From Celoporthe dispersa (Eukaryota; Ascomycota; Sordariomycetes; Diaporthales; Cryphonectriaceae), in the NCBI GenBank assembly GCA_016584495.1, contig WAID01000003.1, positions 4,402,001 through 4,466,000 of the forward strand: a DNA stretch of 64,000 bases. The letters are read 5' to 3'. A program made the position numbers and the translations under genes. Positions within the stretch are counted from its first letter, which is position 1. Each line of letters starts with the position of its first letter. Of this stretch, positions 30,805 through 41,700 are shown one piece after another. The notes beneath the pieces are model-generated. The model did not search any database. It was not told the DNA's origin and saw only the letters and a list, made by a program, of their open reading frames with translations.

Positions 30805-32643
30805 CTAGTCCTCGTCCATCTTGTCCTCCGCAGCCTCTTGTGGGTACTTCTTGCGGTACCAGGTGACAAAATCGTCGATGACACCAGGCCAGGAGTCGTC
30901 CGGGTTGTAAAACAGAAGGGCCTCATCCTCCATGGTCTTGTTGGCGAACTCGAGAGTCATGTTCCACATGTCCTTGCTGACGGAGTGGGTGAATTTCTCG
31001 TCGATGAAGTCAGCCCAGAGCGCAGACCAGTCGCGGGAGGCGGTCTTCCAGGGGCGGCCCGGTGGCGAGAAGAGGATGCCCCAGTAGATCTTTTGCATAT
31101 TCGAGTGCCAGGGACTTCTGCGAGGCCTCCTTGCCGGCGATGAAGGCGTGGCGGTAGACCTTGCGGAAGTAGGCGCGGTCGGAGAACAGCCGGGCGACCA
31201 GGTCGCGGACGTGCTTCTTCTGGGCTGCCTTGCTGAAGGTGGTCAGGTCGGTGGCCTTCCAGCCGTCGACAAAGCCCTGGCGGGTGATCTCGCCCATGGC
31301 GGGGGCCTGGACCAGCTCCATGGCGACGAACATCTCGGCGTTCTCGACGTCGACGCCAAGGTTCTGCTGCAGGTACTCGAGGGTGGTCTCGGTAGACAGG
31401 ACATCGCGGGTATCGCCGCGAGCCGGGGTGACGAGATCGTCATAGGCCTTCTCGATGGCAGAGACACGGGCAGTGTCGGCGCTGCCAGAGCTCAGGTACC
31501 TGTGCGCAGCTATGGTCAGCAGGTGATGCTCAGAAGCGGCCTCATAACGGTGTATCTTGCTTTGGACGGAGGGGGGAGGTTCGGCATCTTGGACACGAGC
31601 TTCCTGGAGGGTGGCAGGGGGGGTCGTGCGGGTGGTGGTGCGGGCTGTGACGTTTTGGCAATCCAATTCTTCGCATACCGAGAGGTATCGCGGGCTCCTT
31701 GATCCTCACGCTTCCTCTTCTGCCTGGCCATTGCTTGGGCTGGAGCGCGTGTGAGCGGTGCTGATAGGGGCATTGACGATCTGTGTGGCTCAGGTTGGGA
31801 AGCACTCGGGGTGTTGGGAGGCGAGCCCGAGCTGGACTTGGCCCCTCCCTTTAGCTTGTGGAACAGCTTCCTGAGCATGGCTGCAGGAGCACTGGTGGCA
31901 GGTACAAAGGCTTAGGAAGGAGAGAGAGCTGGGGTGTCGTCGGCCTGGCAGGTGCAGCTCTGGCCGTAGCCCCTCTCCCCCAGCAGCTACTTTGCAGCCG
32001 CAGCCCAAGTTTTGCTGATAGACCAGCCCAGGCGCCAGCAGCCAAGCAGCGCAGCAGCAGCAGCAGCACGGTGCGTCCTAGGTCCTAGCACGAGCGACAT
32101 CCACTTCAGCCCTGTGGTCCTTTGTATCTTTTAGTGGTGGTTGTTGCTGTTGCTGTACGCCACCGCCACAGTTTATCTGTAACCACCTAGGCTGCGGATA
32201 GATAGGGAGGCAGGGAGGCAGGGAGGCAGGCAGGCAGAAGGATGGTCCAGGAAGCTCGAGATGCTGTCGACACAACACGACAGGGCAGGGAGGCAGGGCG
32301 AGTACGGTGGATGTCTGGAGGTCGGGCGAGGGTGGCCAACAAGATACACTTACGTATCTGCCGCAACGTCCAACTTGTAGTTGGCGTTCTTGAGGTACTG
32401 TTTGTCGGGGGAGGAGGGAAGATGTTAGCTACAGGGTCCGGAAGCAGACGCACAAGGTCTGATTGGACACTCAGGCGTCGAGGGGACGGCACCATGCCAT
32501 AGATACGAGGGTACGGTTACAGCAGTGCAGGGAGGAGAAGAAGGAGGAGAGAGACCTACCCTCTGAGCTGTCTTCTCATTGGCTCCGGTGGCGGACATGA
32601 ACCTCTGGACCATGGCCCTCTGGATGGTGGTGAGAGGAGGCAT
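30805..32643 (-). CDS. DCN1: DCN1-like scaffold E3 for cullin neddylation (one apparent indel)
   Basis: Promotes Nedd8 transfer to cullins. Exon 1 (32643-32560) encodes MPPLTTIQRAMVQRFMSATG and exon 2 (32397-32354) YLKNANYKLDVAAD; together they form a UBA-like domain. Exon 3 (31499-30805) carries the PONY domain: DTRDVLSTETTLEYLQQNLG, then WNMTLEF and DDSWPGVIDDFVTWYRKKYP, the C-terminal pocket that binds cullin. One extra A in the four-A run at 31091-31094 breaks the frame between LALEYAK and YWGILFSPPGRPWKTA. Removing it gives 273 residues, the normal size. The intron between exons 2 and 3 is long (854 nt) and contains a plausible alternative first exon. Confidence 0.92.
31500..31878 (-). 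other. Possible alternative first exon of DCN1
   Basis: Inside the long DCN1 intron an ATG at 31878 opens a basic, Ser/Pro-rich frame (MLRKLFHKLKGGAKSSSGSP, later ARQKRKRED). It stays open to 31516. A second frame, one base away, is open from about 31666 and reads directly into DCN1 exon 3 without splicing. One indel in the C-rich runs near 31555-31625 would join them, giving a DCN1 form with a basic N-terminus in place of the UBA. No family match is recognised, and it could be chance. Confidence 0.3.
32205..32236. repeat. GGGAGGCA-type tandem repeat
   Basis: About four units of GGGAGGCA decaying to GGCA units. It lies within the long second intron of DCN1. Confidence 0.9.
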
Positions 32644-34219
32644 GTTGGCTCCCAAGCCCGCAGCCGAGGGACACAAGGGAAGACAGGTTACAGTATGATT
32701 CTGCTCCTGCTCGAGGTCGGCCCGAATATCGCGGTGCACGATCCCGCGTGGAGATTACCTACAGCAATGCGCGGGGCAGGGTAGGCAGATCCGGGGTCGG
32801 GTATAATTAGAACTGACCCTTATTTTATGGAGAGGAGATTATCTCGGGCGGTAGGACAGCAAGACAGTATGGATGGGAGGGGGGTTGGGGAGGGGGAACC
32901 GCGAGAGGGAGCAGGAGAAAGTGACGACAGCGCTGATGCCCAAAGGGACGGAGAAGAGAGCCAGGCGTGGGCGACAACCATGGCTGCTCCTCTAGCGGGG
33001 TCAGCCTAACGGTCCAGAGGTGGGGTGGATTGAGACCAGGGGTCTCAGCCGGGCAGGGGGCTGCTGCTAGTGCTTGCGCAGAGACCAGGCGGTGCAGTGA
33101 GCAGCTGTAACACTGCCATCTTCACAACTCGGTATGACTTTACAGTATACGCTACAGCATGAGTGGCAGAAGAGAGGTAAGAGGCCTGTACGGGCTCACG
33201 CCTCTGACCCAGCTCACAGAGGCACAGGGCATAGCTGCACACCCTCTGCTTGCACGCCCGCGCCCTGCGGATACGCTCGGCTCATGACAGGAGCTGTCGC
33301 GAGTCCATCCCTCCCTCTGAGATGTTAAGGCGGAGGAGAGCAACCACAACCACTCGCATTCGACGCTTAGCGACAGGATGGAGGCAGGACAAGGATAGGC
33401 CGCGCCATCCCACCATCGAGCCGAAAGGGCACAATAAACCCGAGTGCTCAGGACGTCAGATGGAACCATGCACGTCGATGCTACACAGAGTACCATGGCT
33501 GTGGGTCCTACCGGCAACGCTGTCGGCTCTTTCGAGATCACTCCAGGTGCGCCTTCACCCCGGGCCGCATCCTGATTGAGGATACTACTGCCAACGGAGA
33601 GCCTCAGTGTGTAGTTAGGTTTTGCTGTGCTATTATTCACGGCCAAAATGAATACCTCAGTAGAGTATCCACAGCATGCACACGATATCAACGGGCGACC
33701 ACCATGCATACATCTACACTCTACTGTGCCCCCTCGCATAGAGCAGTGTGAGGTGGCGCTCATGCTCTGTAGGCGCTGGCAACCAATTCCGAGGGCAGCA
33801 CGCAGCCACGTCACGTCTGAGAAAGATCGCATAGAGGCTACTGCACAGATGCCAACTTGGGTGAAGTGCTCGTCTGGCTCGCACCAGATCTTAACATTAT
33901 CGTCGGTTGCAGTTCAGGTAGTCTCTACGCTGTCCATGGCAACTGCTCATGTCATGCGACCCGTCTATCCCCAACTCCTGGTCATGCAGACCCACCGGGC
34001 CGACATACTCCAGCACGGCCCTCGCCGTCTCCAGTGCGCCTCGTGAGTCTTGTCCACTATCCTCGCTGACCCTTCTCTCGTGGTGAAGCAGAAGGCGCCC
34101 TGTATAATCGCAGACCCTGCTCTCTTGGGTATATATTCCTACCTCCGCACTCCGTTCCCTGTTGAACGTCGTCGGGGGCTGTCCCTATGTCCACACCCCT
34201 CTCCCTCCGCCTCCCCAGC
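32644..34219. other. Intergenic upstream of DCN1
   Basis: About 1.6 kb between the DCN1 start and the bS6m stop. Open frames on both strands lack recognisable motifs and have no splice-linked partners. Treated as DCN1 promoter plus bS6m 3' UTR. Confidence 0.5.
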
Positions 34220-34764
34220 TCAGGAGCTAGTCAACCAGTTGATCTGGCCGAACCTCGACATCGTGTCCAGCTTCCCGTCGCCCAGCTTCACGCTCGTCGA
34301 GCGGATCATGCGCGGGTCCAGCCTCATGGCATTACACACCTCCTGCTGCGTCTTGGTGCTCGCGTCGTACCGCATCACAAAGTAGTGCCCGTTGTGGTGG
34401 AGCGCCTGGTTCTTGGAGATGGCGCGCGGCAGCGTGAAGACGCCCCAGTTGTTGATGGAGCGGATCACGCCGCCCTGCTTGAGGATGAGCTGGCCGGCCC
34501 CCAGGACAATTCTGCGTGACGGGAGGGGAAGAAGAACACAAATGGTCAGCGGGCTCTACCTATAGCGTCGGGTTCAGGGTGATGGGACGAGAATTCGTAG
34601 GGGGAGGAGGATGGGGGCGTACTCTTTGACCTCGACGAGATTGCCGGGTCGTACCTATCAAAACCGCACTATCATTAGTACCTAGTCCCGTCCTTTCCAG
34701 TTTCAGATACCCTCATATACGTGGCACGGGGTGTACTTACTATCCCAATCATCTCATACAACAT
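34220..34764 (-). CDS. MRP17: Mitochondrial small-subunit ribosomal protein bS6m
   Basis: Component of the mitochondrial 37S subunit. Three coding exons: 34764-34741 (24 nt, MLYEMIGI), 34654-34623 (32 nt, VRPGNLVEVK) and 34511-34220. Spliced, the protein is 115 residues and runs from MLYEMIGIVRPGNLVEVKE through the S6 core RSINNWGVFTLPRAISKNQA and HYFVMRYDAS to the conserved LDPRMIR block. The length and fold signature match yeast Mrp17 relatives. The two tiny first exons have good GTAAGT and GTACGC donors and phases that agree exactly. There is no obvious separate presequence, as is common in this family. Confidence 0.93.
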
Positions 34765-35269
34765 CTTGGCGGTAGGCGATGCGGCGACATGGACAGGAAG
34801 GTTGCGTCCAGAATGCTCTCTCGTGCCAGACAGAGCAAGACGTGTGAGGTTGGGCGGAGCTAGCCGATTGTCAATTTTCAGGCGGGACGGCGGCAGGCGA
34901 GCGGCTCTGCCAAGGCGGCTTGGGCCGGGGGTGGATGCCGGGAGATCCCTGCAGAGCGCTTTGACCTTGAACTCTCTTGAGAGGGCCAGGGCCTAACCAC
35001 TAACGTCGCAATATCACGATACATTGAAGGAGACACCTTCTTCAATGAGGATATCTGTCCAGGCGCACTTCTGCTGCATCCAGCGGTTGGTAATGCACGC
35101 ACAAATGTGCGCATCATCCTGAAACACAAGAGGATAAACTCAGGGGCGTCTCTAGCACAAGGCTGACTGCCATCCCGTAGATGAGCGCTTGTCTTTCCAA
35201 CGGCATCGAAGCTAGCACGTCTGTTCGACTCTGTAGCAAGATCTAGCATTAATGAATAGATTTTGAGGA
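34765..35269. other. Intergenic: bS6m promoter and Clr5-ankyrin 3' UTR
   Basis: About 500 bases with no supported gene. Confidence 0.5.
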
Positions 35270-38200
35270 CTACAAAGAATCACCAAGCTCGCCCTCGTGA
35301 TCCCACAGCATCACACCATCCATGAAAGCCGACTCTTCAGCACCGAGGTCGACCTCGCCCGGAAGGGGAGGCCTCGGGGTCGTCATGGGGTCTTTCCCAG
35401 TCCATCGCATCATCGTCCTGGCCCATACCCTCGCTAGAGTCTTCTTCTTCTTCGTCCGTATCCTCGATGGGGTCTGTATCTTCCTCGTCTCCATATTTTT
35501 CCTGACAGAGATTCTCATATAACTGCTCTACAGAAGCATCATCGACCATCTCACCAGCAGTCTTGTCGGTCCCTGCTTTCAGACGCTCTCCTGTGGCCAG
35601 TTCGCTAGCCAAGATTAGCTTTTCCATCTCTGCGGCTCCCATAGTATCCAGTTCGTCCGGTTCTTGACCGAAGTCTGACACCGTATAAGAATACTCGTCA
35701 TCATGTTGATCTGGTTGTGTCAGGTATGGGTTGGGTGTGTCCAATCTCAGGTTGTTCTCGTAATGCTCCAGCATGATTTTTGCGATGGCCTGGTTCCCTT
35801 CCTTCTTAGCCAATCCAATAGCACCATCATATCCGGTCTTTCCACGGTCGGCACTCAGTGCGTTGGAGTTGAGAAGGAGTTTCACCATGTCGAGCCTTCC
35901 GTATTTGGCTGCTCCGTCCAAAGCCGTGTCTCCGTCCTCGTTGCATGCAGGTGCGTTGACATCGGCTCCATGACTCAATAGGAGGATAGCGACATTCAAG
36001 TTCCCGTGATACGCCGCTATTTGTAGGGCCGTGTACCCTTCAGACCAGGCAGGCGCTGCATTGACCATTTCGGCAACGTATTTCGTGCTGTCCAGAAGAG
36101 TTCTGATAATCTTCATCTGTCGTTCATGCTCCTCAGGTCCTATGGCATCGAAGTCGCAGATAGCCTGGAGTGCAGTTCTTCCAGAGCGGCCGCGAGCGGA
36201 CGAGTTCGGGTTGGCGCCTTTCAGCAGTAGCCATGACACCATCTCCTCATCGGCCACCATCGAGGCAGCTTGCAATGGAGTCAGTTGCTTCTCACTTCCA
36301 TGTCCAGCCTCAAGGTACGCATTGATGGCTGCCCCTGCTTGCCACAAGTCCTCGGCCAAGGCTGTGCCTCCCTTCAAGAGAGCGCAAGCACTGAGTGGTG
36401 AGCCAGGCCTGGTCTTGGCTCCCTTCCGAAAGAGGTCTCTGAAAATTGCCAGCTTCCAGGCGCTTCTATAGCTGAGGAAGGCTCCACATGCATCGAGGAG
36501 ACCCTCCGAGTGTTGAGCCGGATCAGACAGATCGTCTATCTGATCGATCATGTATCGAAACAGCTTCTCTGGCCGGGACTTTGGTGTGTAGAGCAGAGCT
36601 CTTCGCAAGAAGCCACAGCCCTCCAGGTCTTCTGCATCATATCTCATCTTTGCGCCATGATTGATGAGTAATTTCATCGCCTTGATCGCCTCGAGACCGT
36701 CTCTTTGTTCGATGCTTCGGTCGCTGGCACTGTAGAAGAACCAGTGAGCAAGCACTGTGATCTGATGCTGCTGGCCCACAAATCCGTTCGGGTCAACACC
36801 AGCGGCTATAAGTAGCTCTGCCGCGGTGTAGTTCTTAGAAGACACGGCTCTGGAGAGAGCAAGGAGGCCTTTCTTCGGAAGATCTTCAACCCTCGGGATG
36901 AGAAATTCTAGGAGGCTGACCCCACGTTTTTGAACAGCCCGGGCGAGAATAGTAGATGTGATCACTGCCCCCTTTCGTAAGAGGAGACTTAGAGCTTTGA
37001 GCCCATCCAAATGGAGACTCTTTCCTGCGACTGCCCCGATCGCAAACTCGAGTAGTAGCGGCCTACCCTCCCCGAACAATGATGATAAGTGTACGTCGCC
37101 AACAAAGTCCATCAGGGTCTCGACAGCAGCGTGGTCGATTCCTCGCTCTCTGAATCTGCTTCCTTGAAGATTATTTAGTCCAAAATACTCCAGTAGAAGC
37201 AATTCCGCCCATTGTGCCATGTCAGATGGAGAGACCCCATTGTGCGTCGTCAGATATTCTCTAAGGGTCTCAGGGCTTCCAAGGGCAGCCCAGGTTCCTG
37301 CTCTGGTAATTCGCGACTCTGGTAGGTTAGTATACAAAACCACTTCATTATAAATCCGGGAGTCGGCAAAATAGTAACAATAGTCCAACACCGATGACAG
37401 CCAGTGCTTGTGGATTGTCTTCGCAAGATCATCGCCGTAAGGGTGGCTATGCAAAAACCAGAACTTCCCAGTATCCGAATCGATTTTGATGTCAACATTG
37501 ATATTCTCCAACATCGCGGTAAAGATAGCCATGTGTTGATCATTGTCGCTGTTGATGGAGTCTATTAAGTATCTGAATCTCGATTGAAGGTCGGAACGGT
37601 CCATTAAGGCGATCAAAAGCTTTGCACATTTGACATGGTTCTGCCTGAGAGCCTGACAAACAAGTGCGGATAACCTTGTACTGTGATGGGGCCGCGAGCC
37701 GTTCTCCCGTAAGGCACACAACTTTTGAACCAGATCCGCTCTGCCAAACCGGCTTGTGTAATTAAGACAACACCAGAATGAGTAGCTGGATATTTTTAGC
37801 CAGCCGCATTGAAGTCCAAAGTCGAGAAGGATCGCAAAAGAGTCGGGAAAGCGGTGGTTACCACCACGGATTAATTCTGGGTCGGGATAGCTCAAGTTGT
37901 TCATGAGATATACCCACGAGGCTTCGAGGCTGTGGCGAATTTTGACGTAAGTGCTGGATGCCAAGAGCTTCACAGAGTCTTGAAGAACATTTGCGAAAAG
38001 ACGTGATGTCCGTTCCAACTCATCGATGCTGTCCCACTCCATCAAAAAGTTGGAGCACAAGAATATGGCCTCTACCAGGTTGCGGATAGACTGAAGTTCC
38101 TGAGAGAGTGATTCAGAAGCTGGCTGGGAGAGACTTCGATCTTTTCTAGTGAAGCTCCACGGGAATAAAATGGTGAAATCGGTCATGAGGTCTTGTTTCA

Positions 38201-39276
38201 AAGGTAGCAATGCGACATGTCCTGTAGCATCTGATCCCGTGCGGGTACTAAAGGACTTCTTGGAAGATGCTGTCGGTAGGATGCTTGTGGGGGCGAACCT
38301 CTGAGCCAGGTCTGAAGGTGGTCAGCGAATTTGATGTAACCAAAGATTGGATAAGTATATACATACTGGGTATTTCTCCAATGAGTGTCACGAACGGGAT
38401 GCCTTGGAGTGCCAAAGCATATGAGTAAAGGGCGCGGATCTCTGATGGAGTGCGCGGATCTGGTTCCAGATTTGATCTCCCCAGGGCAATTAAATTCTTC
38501 AAGGTCCTAGGTAGATTCGCTGTGATTATAGGTGCCTCCAGCCCGTACACCTTCATCTGTGCGCTGTCAAATGGGTCGATACGCCTGTCCCGTACTTGGT
38601 CGGCTCGTGCTGGTATTGCCCAGTGGTCTGCAGAGACAACACAGGGACCAGCGCCGGAGTTCCGTGACGCGATAACGAGGTCGGGAGAGGGGGTACGAAG
38701 CTTGATACCGATGGGAAGTGGACGCAATGGCGCTGCGATTGTTTGCGATCAGTATCGGCTCGAGGCGGCGATCGAGGCACTGCTCTAGAGAGGCAGACCA
38801 CTCACCTTGCGATGAAGAGGGTCTCACGAATCCATGCCGTCGCATCTCCTTCCATGCCCTCTTCCACTCGATCGGTTCTTGGTTAAGGAGTATCTGAGAG
38901 CCCTTGCCCTGGATCTTTCGCTGCTCGCAGTGCTGGTAGATTCGGGACCAGTCATTTTTCTGCAATTTCTTGCGAAAGCCGAGGGTGTTCTTCAGTTTCA
39001 CCTCCCACACATGCTTCCTGTTTAGAAACATCGCACCATTTCAGCATTTGCAGCGCAGCAAGAGCTAGCGAATGACTCCGAGTAAGCATAGCCAAGAACT
39101 TACGGGAAGACTGGAAACCCATGCTCCTTCTCCATCGTGGCTTTTACAGCCAGCAGTGAGCAGTCCTTTCTTGGTTTCGTCCGGTCGAAATACAACTCCC
39201 GGATGCGTGTAGCATGCTCGTACCAAACGGTATCGTTGACATCGTTTTGAAGGGGTTTAGTTCGGGGAGCTGGCAT
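35270..39276 (-). CDS. Clr5-domain and ankyrin-repeat protein
   Basis: Fungal-specific architecture of unknown role. Exon 1 (39276-39104) and exon 2 (39017-38806) encode a Clr5-like N-terminal domain (WYEHATRIRELYFDRTKPRK, then MEKEHGFPVF and a Trp-containing second half). Exon 3 is 38732-38367. Exon 4 (from 38311) encodes a long helical region and then ankyrin repeats near the C-terminus, such as YTALQIAAYHGNLNVAILLL and DTALDGAAKYGRLDMVKLLL. A strongly acidic tail follows. As written, the stop is at 35337 (1241 residues). If the four-G run at 35365-35368 holds one base too many, the frame continues through GAEESAFMDGVMLWDHEGEL to a stop at 35270, which looks more natural. Introns are 73, 55 and 86 nt. 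Such genes are often lineage-variable. Confidence 0.85.
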
Positions 39277-40448
39277 TTTTGGAACGATGATATCCCTAGG
39301 CACAACGGGTAGATAGCGTGTACAGGTGTGGTGATGCGGAAGCTGCGCCGAAACAGAGAGGATCTCGAGGGAGGATATTCAAGTGGCTGTCTTAGACTTG
39401 TATATAGTTGGTATAGCAAAGGAACGAGAGAAGAGGCTCCTGGGTAAGGGCATGTGCAAAAGGCTTTACCATAGGAATAGTAAATTTCCTTCACACACTT
39501 TCTGGACTCAGTTTGTTTGTGGGCTGAACCAGAGAGCCTTGCGAGCGTGGTAGTGGCAACAATAGTGTAGAGATAGACTCTAGAGATGAACAGAGATGAT
39601 ATCTAAGTGGCCATCTCAGGCTCTCAGATGACATGTGGGAGAGGAATGTGAGAGAGCTGAGGTCAGAAAGGACTCGCAGTTCTGTAATCTGTTCCGCTGA
39701 TCAACGAGGGGGATGAAGTGTCAAGTCTAGGCTCAAGGAAGGAAGTATTGATATTTATGCACGAGATACCTACAATCAAAGGCACATACAGTTTACCCTA
39801 CGTATGACGGCCAGCTGGCATCTGCGCATGTGGCTTATGCAGGAAGACACACCCCTGAAACTGCTGTCCAAAATCTGAAGAACGTAATTCGCTCCTGACA
39901 CCACCACTGGGCAAGACTATGTCTCATTTAGGATAGACACAGCTACACTCCGCCGCGGCACCACTGGCGATGCATGCACCGCCCATTCGAAAGCCCCCTC
40001 CTGTCCATTTTCAGCCATTTAGATTGGTTGCCTGCTTTTCGAGATCCATGGCTTACCGATGCGGCCCTGTCTCCGATCGCCCGTAAGCAGAATAACCAGG
40101 ACGCGGTCCTGGGTTGTCCAATTTCAGAGGCGCTGAATGGCCTGCAGTCCTGTCGGCTGGTCCCCACAGCGGGAGACTTCCTGAGAGGAACCTACATAGA
40201 GGAGAGATTATGATAGGCCAGATTTTGTACAATACCTCACAGAATGCTCTCTACGACTGTTCACCGGCCTTTCCAAAATCTGGGATAACTGGAACGTAGG
40301 GGTATCAGTCACGCAGGATAAGTATGCCCGCGCTCCGTCATCTTCCCACCGAGCCTGAGAGTGCTGGACTCCTTCCTCCGTAAGATCTCCTCCATGCTTC
40401 CAGTCTTCCTCTACCCGAGCCAAGTTCCAACAGACCAACATCCCCAAC
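39277..40448. other. Intergenic divergent region
   Basis: About 1.2 kb between the start of the Clr5-ankyrin gene (minus) and the small membrane protein gene (plus). It probably contains both promoters. No other coding signal seen. Confidence 0.5.
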
Positions 40449-40784
40449 ATGGCCCTAGACACCAACGACATCATAGCCCTCATCTCCGTCTTCATAGCCT
40501 GCGTCCCCGGCATCTGGTTCGTGGCCCGCCGCTACAGGACCCGCCGCGCCCAGGGCCGCCGCGCCAGGCCACACCAGCAGGCCGTCCTCCTGCCCCTTCA
40601 CCACCGCAGCGCTCGGTCGCCGCCCCGGCTCATATACGACAGCCACACTCCAGACTGGCGTGCCGCGTCCAGCCTGCCCCTCGGAGCCCCTCACAGCGAC
40701 GATTTCCTCCCTGTCCAGGGCGCTCTCAGGCAGACCTTACCTGCCTCTCAGGAACGTCTCGATCATGTCTGTGGTGAGTTGTGA
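40449..40784 (+). CDS. Small membrane-anchored hypothetical protein
   Basis: A 111-residue open frame with a good start context (CCCCAACATGG). The N-terminus MALDTNDIIALISVFIACVP continues into GIWFVARRYRTRR: one hydrophobic segment at about residues 8-26 followed at once by a basic stop-transfer stretch, so a single-span membrane anchor is likely. The rest is Pro/Ser/Arg-rich and probably disordered. A GTGAGT at 40773 could be a donor that would change the C-terminus, but I see no convincing partner exon. No family recognised. The hydrophobic start is the main evidence that it is real. Confidence 0.5.
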   Translation: MALDTNDIIALISVFIACVPGIWFVARRYRTRRAQGRRARPHQQAVLLPLHHRSARSPPRLIYDSHTPDWRAASSLPLGAPHSDDFLPVQGALRQTLPASQERLDHVCGEL

Positions 40785-41700
40785 TCCTCCTTCTCCCCTT
40801 CCGAACCGACCGGGTTAGACAACGAACTGTGCTGACGAGGCTGCGGACATGCGTGTTCAGAGTCGGGTTGAGACAGGCGAGCTTCGCGTGTGTTATGGCA
40901 GCAGGTGACTGATCTTGGCTGTGATGGGGAGATGGAAATAAGAAACCGAATTGTTGAGAAGAGGAGAAGATGGGAGGGAGAGAAGGTTGGGTAATGAGAA
41001 ACAGCCATCGCGGACTCATACAACGACACAGTGGTACCCACTTGGTCTTGAGTAGACTTGTGTCTATGAGGATGTGAGCGAGGATCATAAAGAGCTCCAC
41101 AATGGCCCATCTGGGTGCGAGGAAGAAGAATCATCAATGAGCTTGTTATTAGTGGAGTGCTTCTTGCACCCTGCTGGTTGTGAATAAAGCCGAGAGACTC
41201 CCCTTCCCTTGTGGAGATGTCCACACAAGATCCACTGCAGCAGTTGAGTCCTCTCTCCCCCCTCTCCCCCCTTCAATATCGCAACAAGACACCACTGAGG
41301 TGAAAGGTTCTTCTTCTGAGGAAAAAGAGAAAGAAAAAAAAAATCAAAGCTGTAAAACCTGAAAGCAAGGCCACTCACATGGGCAGGAGTCTTGAGAAAA
41401 TGTGCTAGAAGAAAAGAATCCATGGACCTTCAAACGCCTTGCCCTGTCGTGGAATGCCATGCCTTGCCATGTCCTTCTTGCAGTTATCCCAAACGCCTCC
41501 AGCCTTCCATGCCATTATAGAGAGGTATCTTCTCTTACTGAGCCAGATGCTGTTGATCAGATGAGGTGCAGCGTGCCCTCGTCATCAAGGTAAATGCAGT
41601 TTTGAGTGTGCGGGCGAATATGGTGTCTGGCACACAGCAGACTCCCCCTCTTTAGCAGTGCCGTACATCAAGAGGCGCACGTTTGCATATGCTCTCTTGC
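40785..41700. other. Intergenic between convergent genes
   Basis: About 900 bases, no gene supported. It has poly-A runs near 41335 and CT-rich DNA near 41250. Confidence 0.5.
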
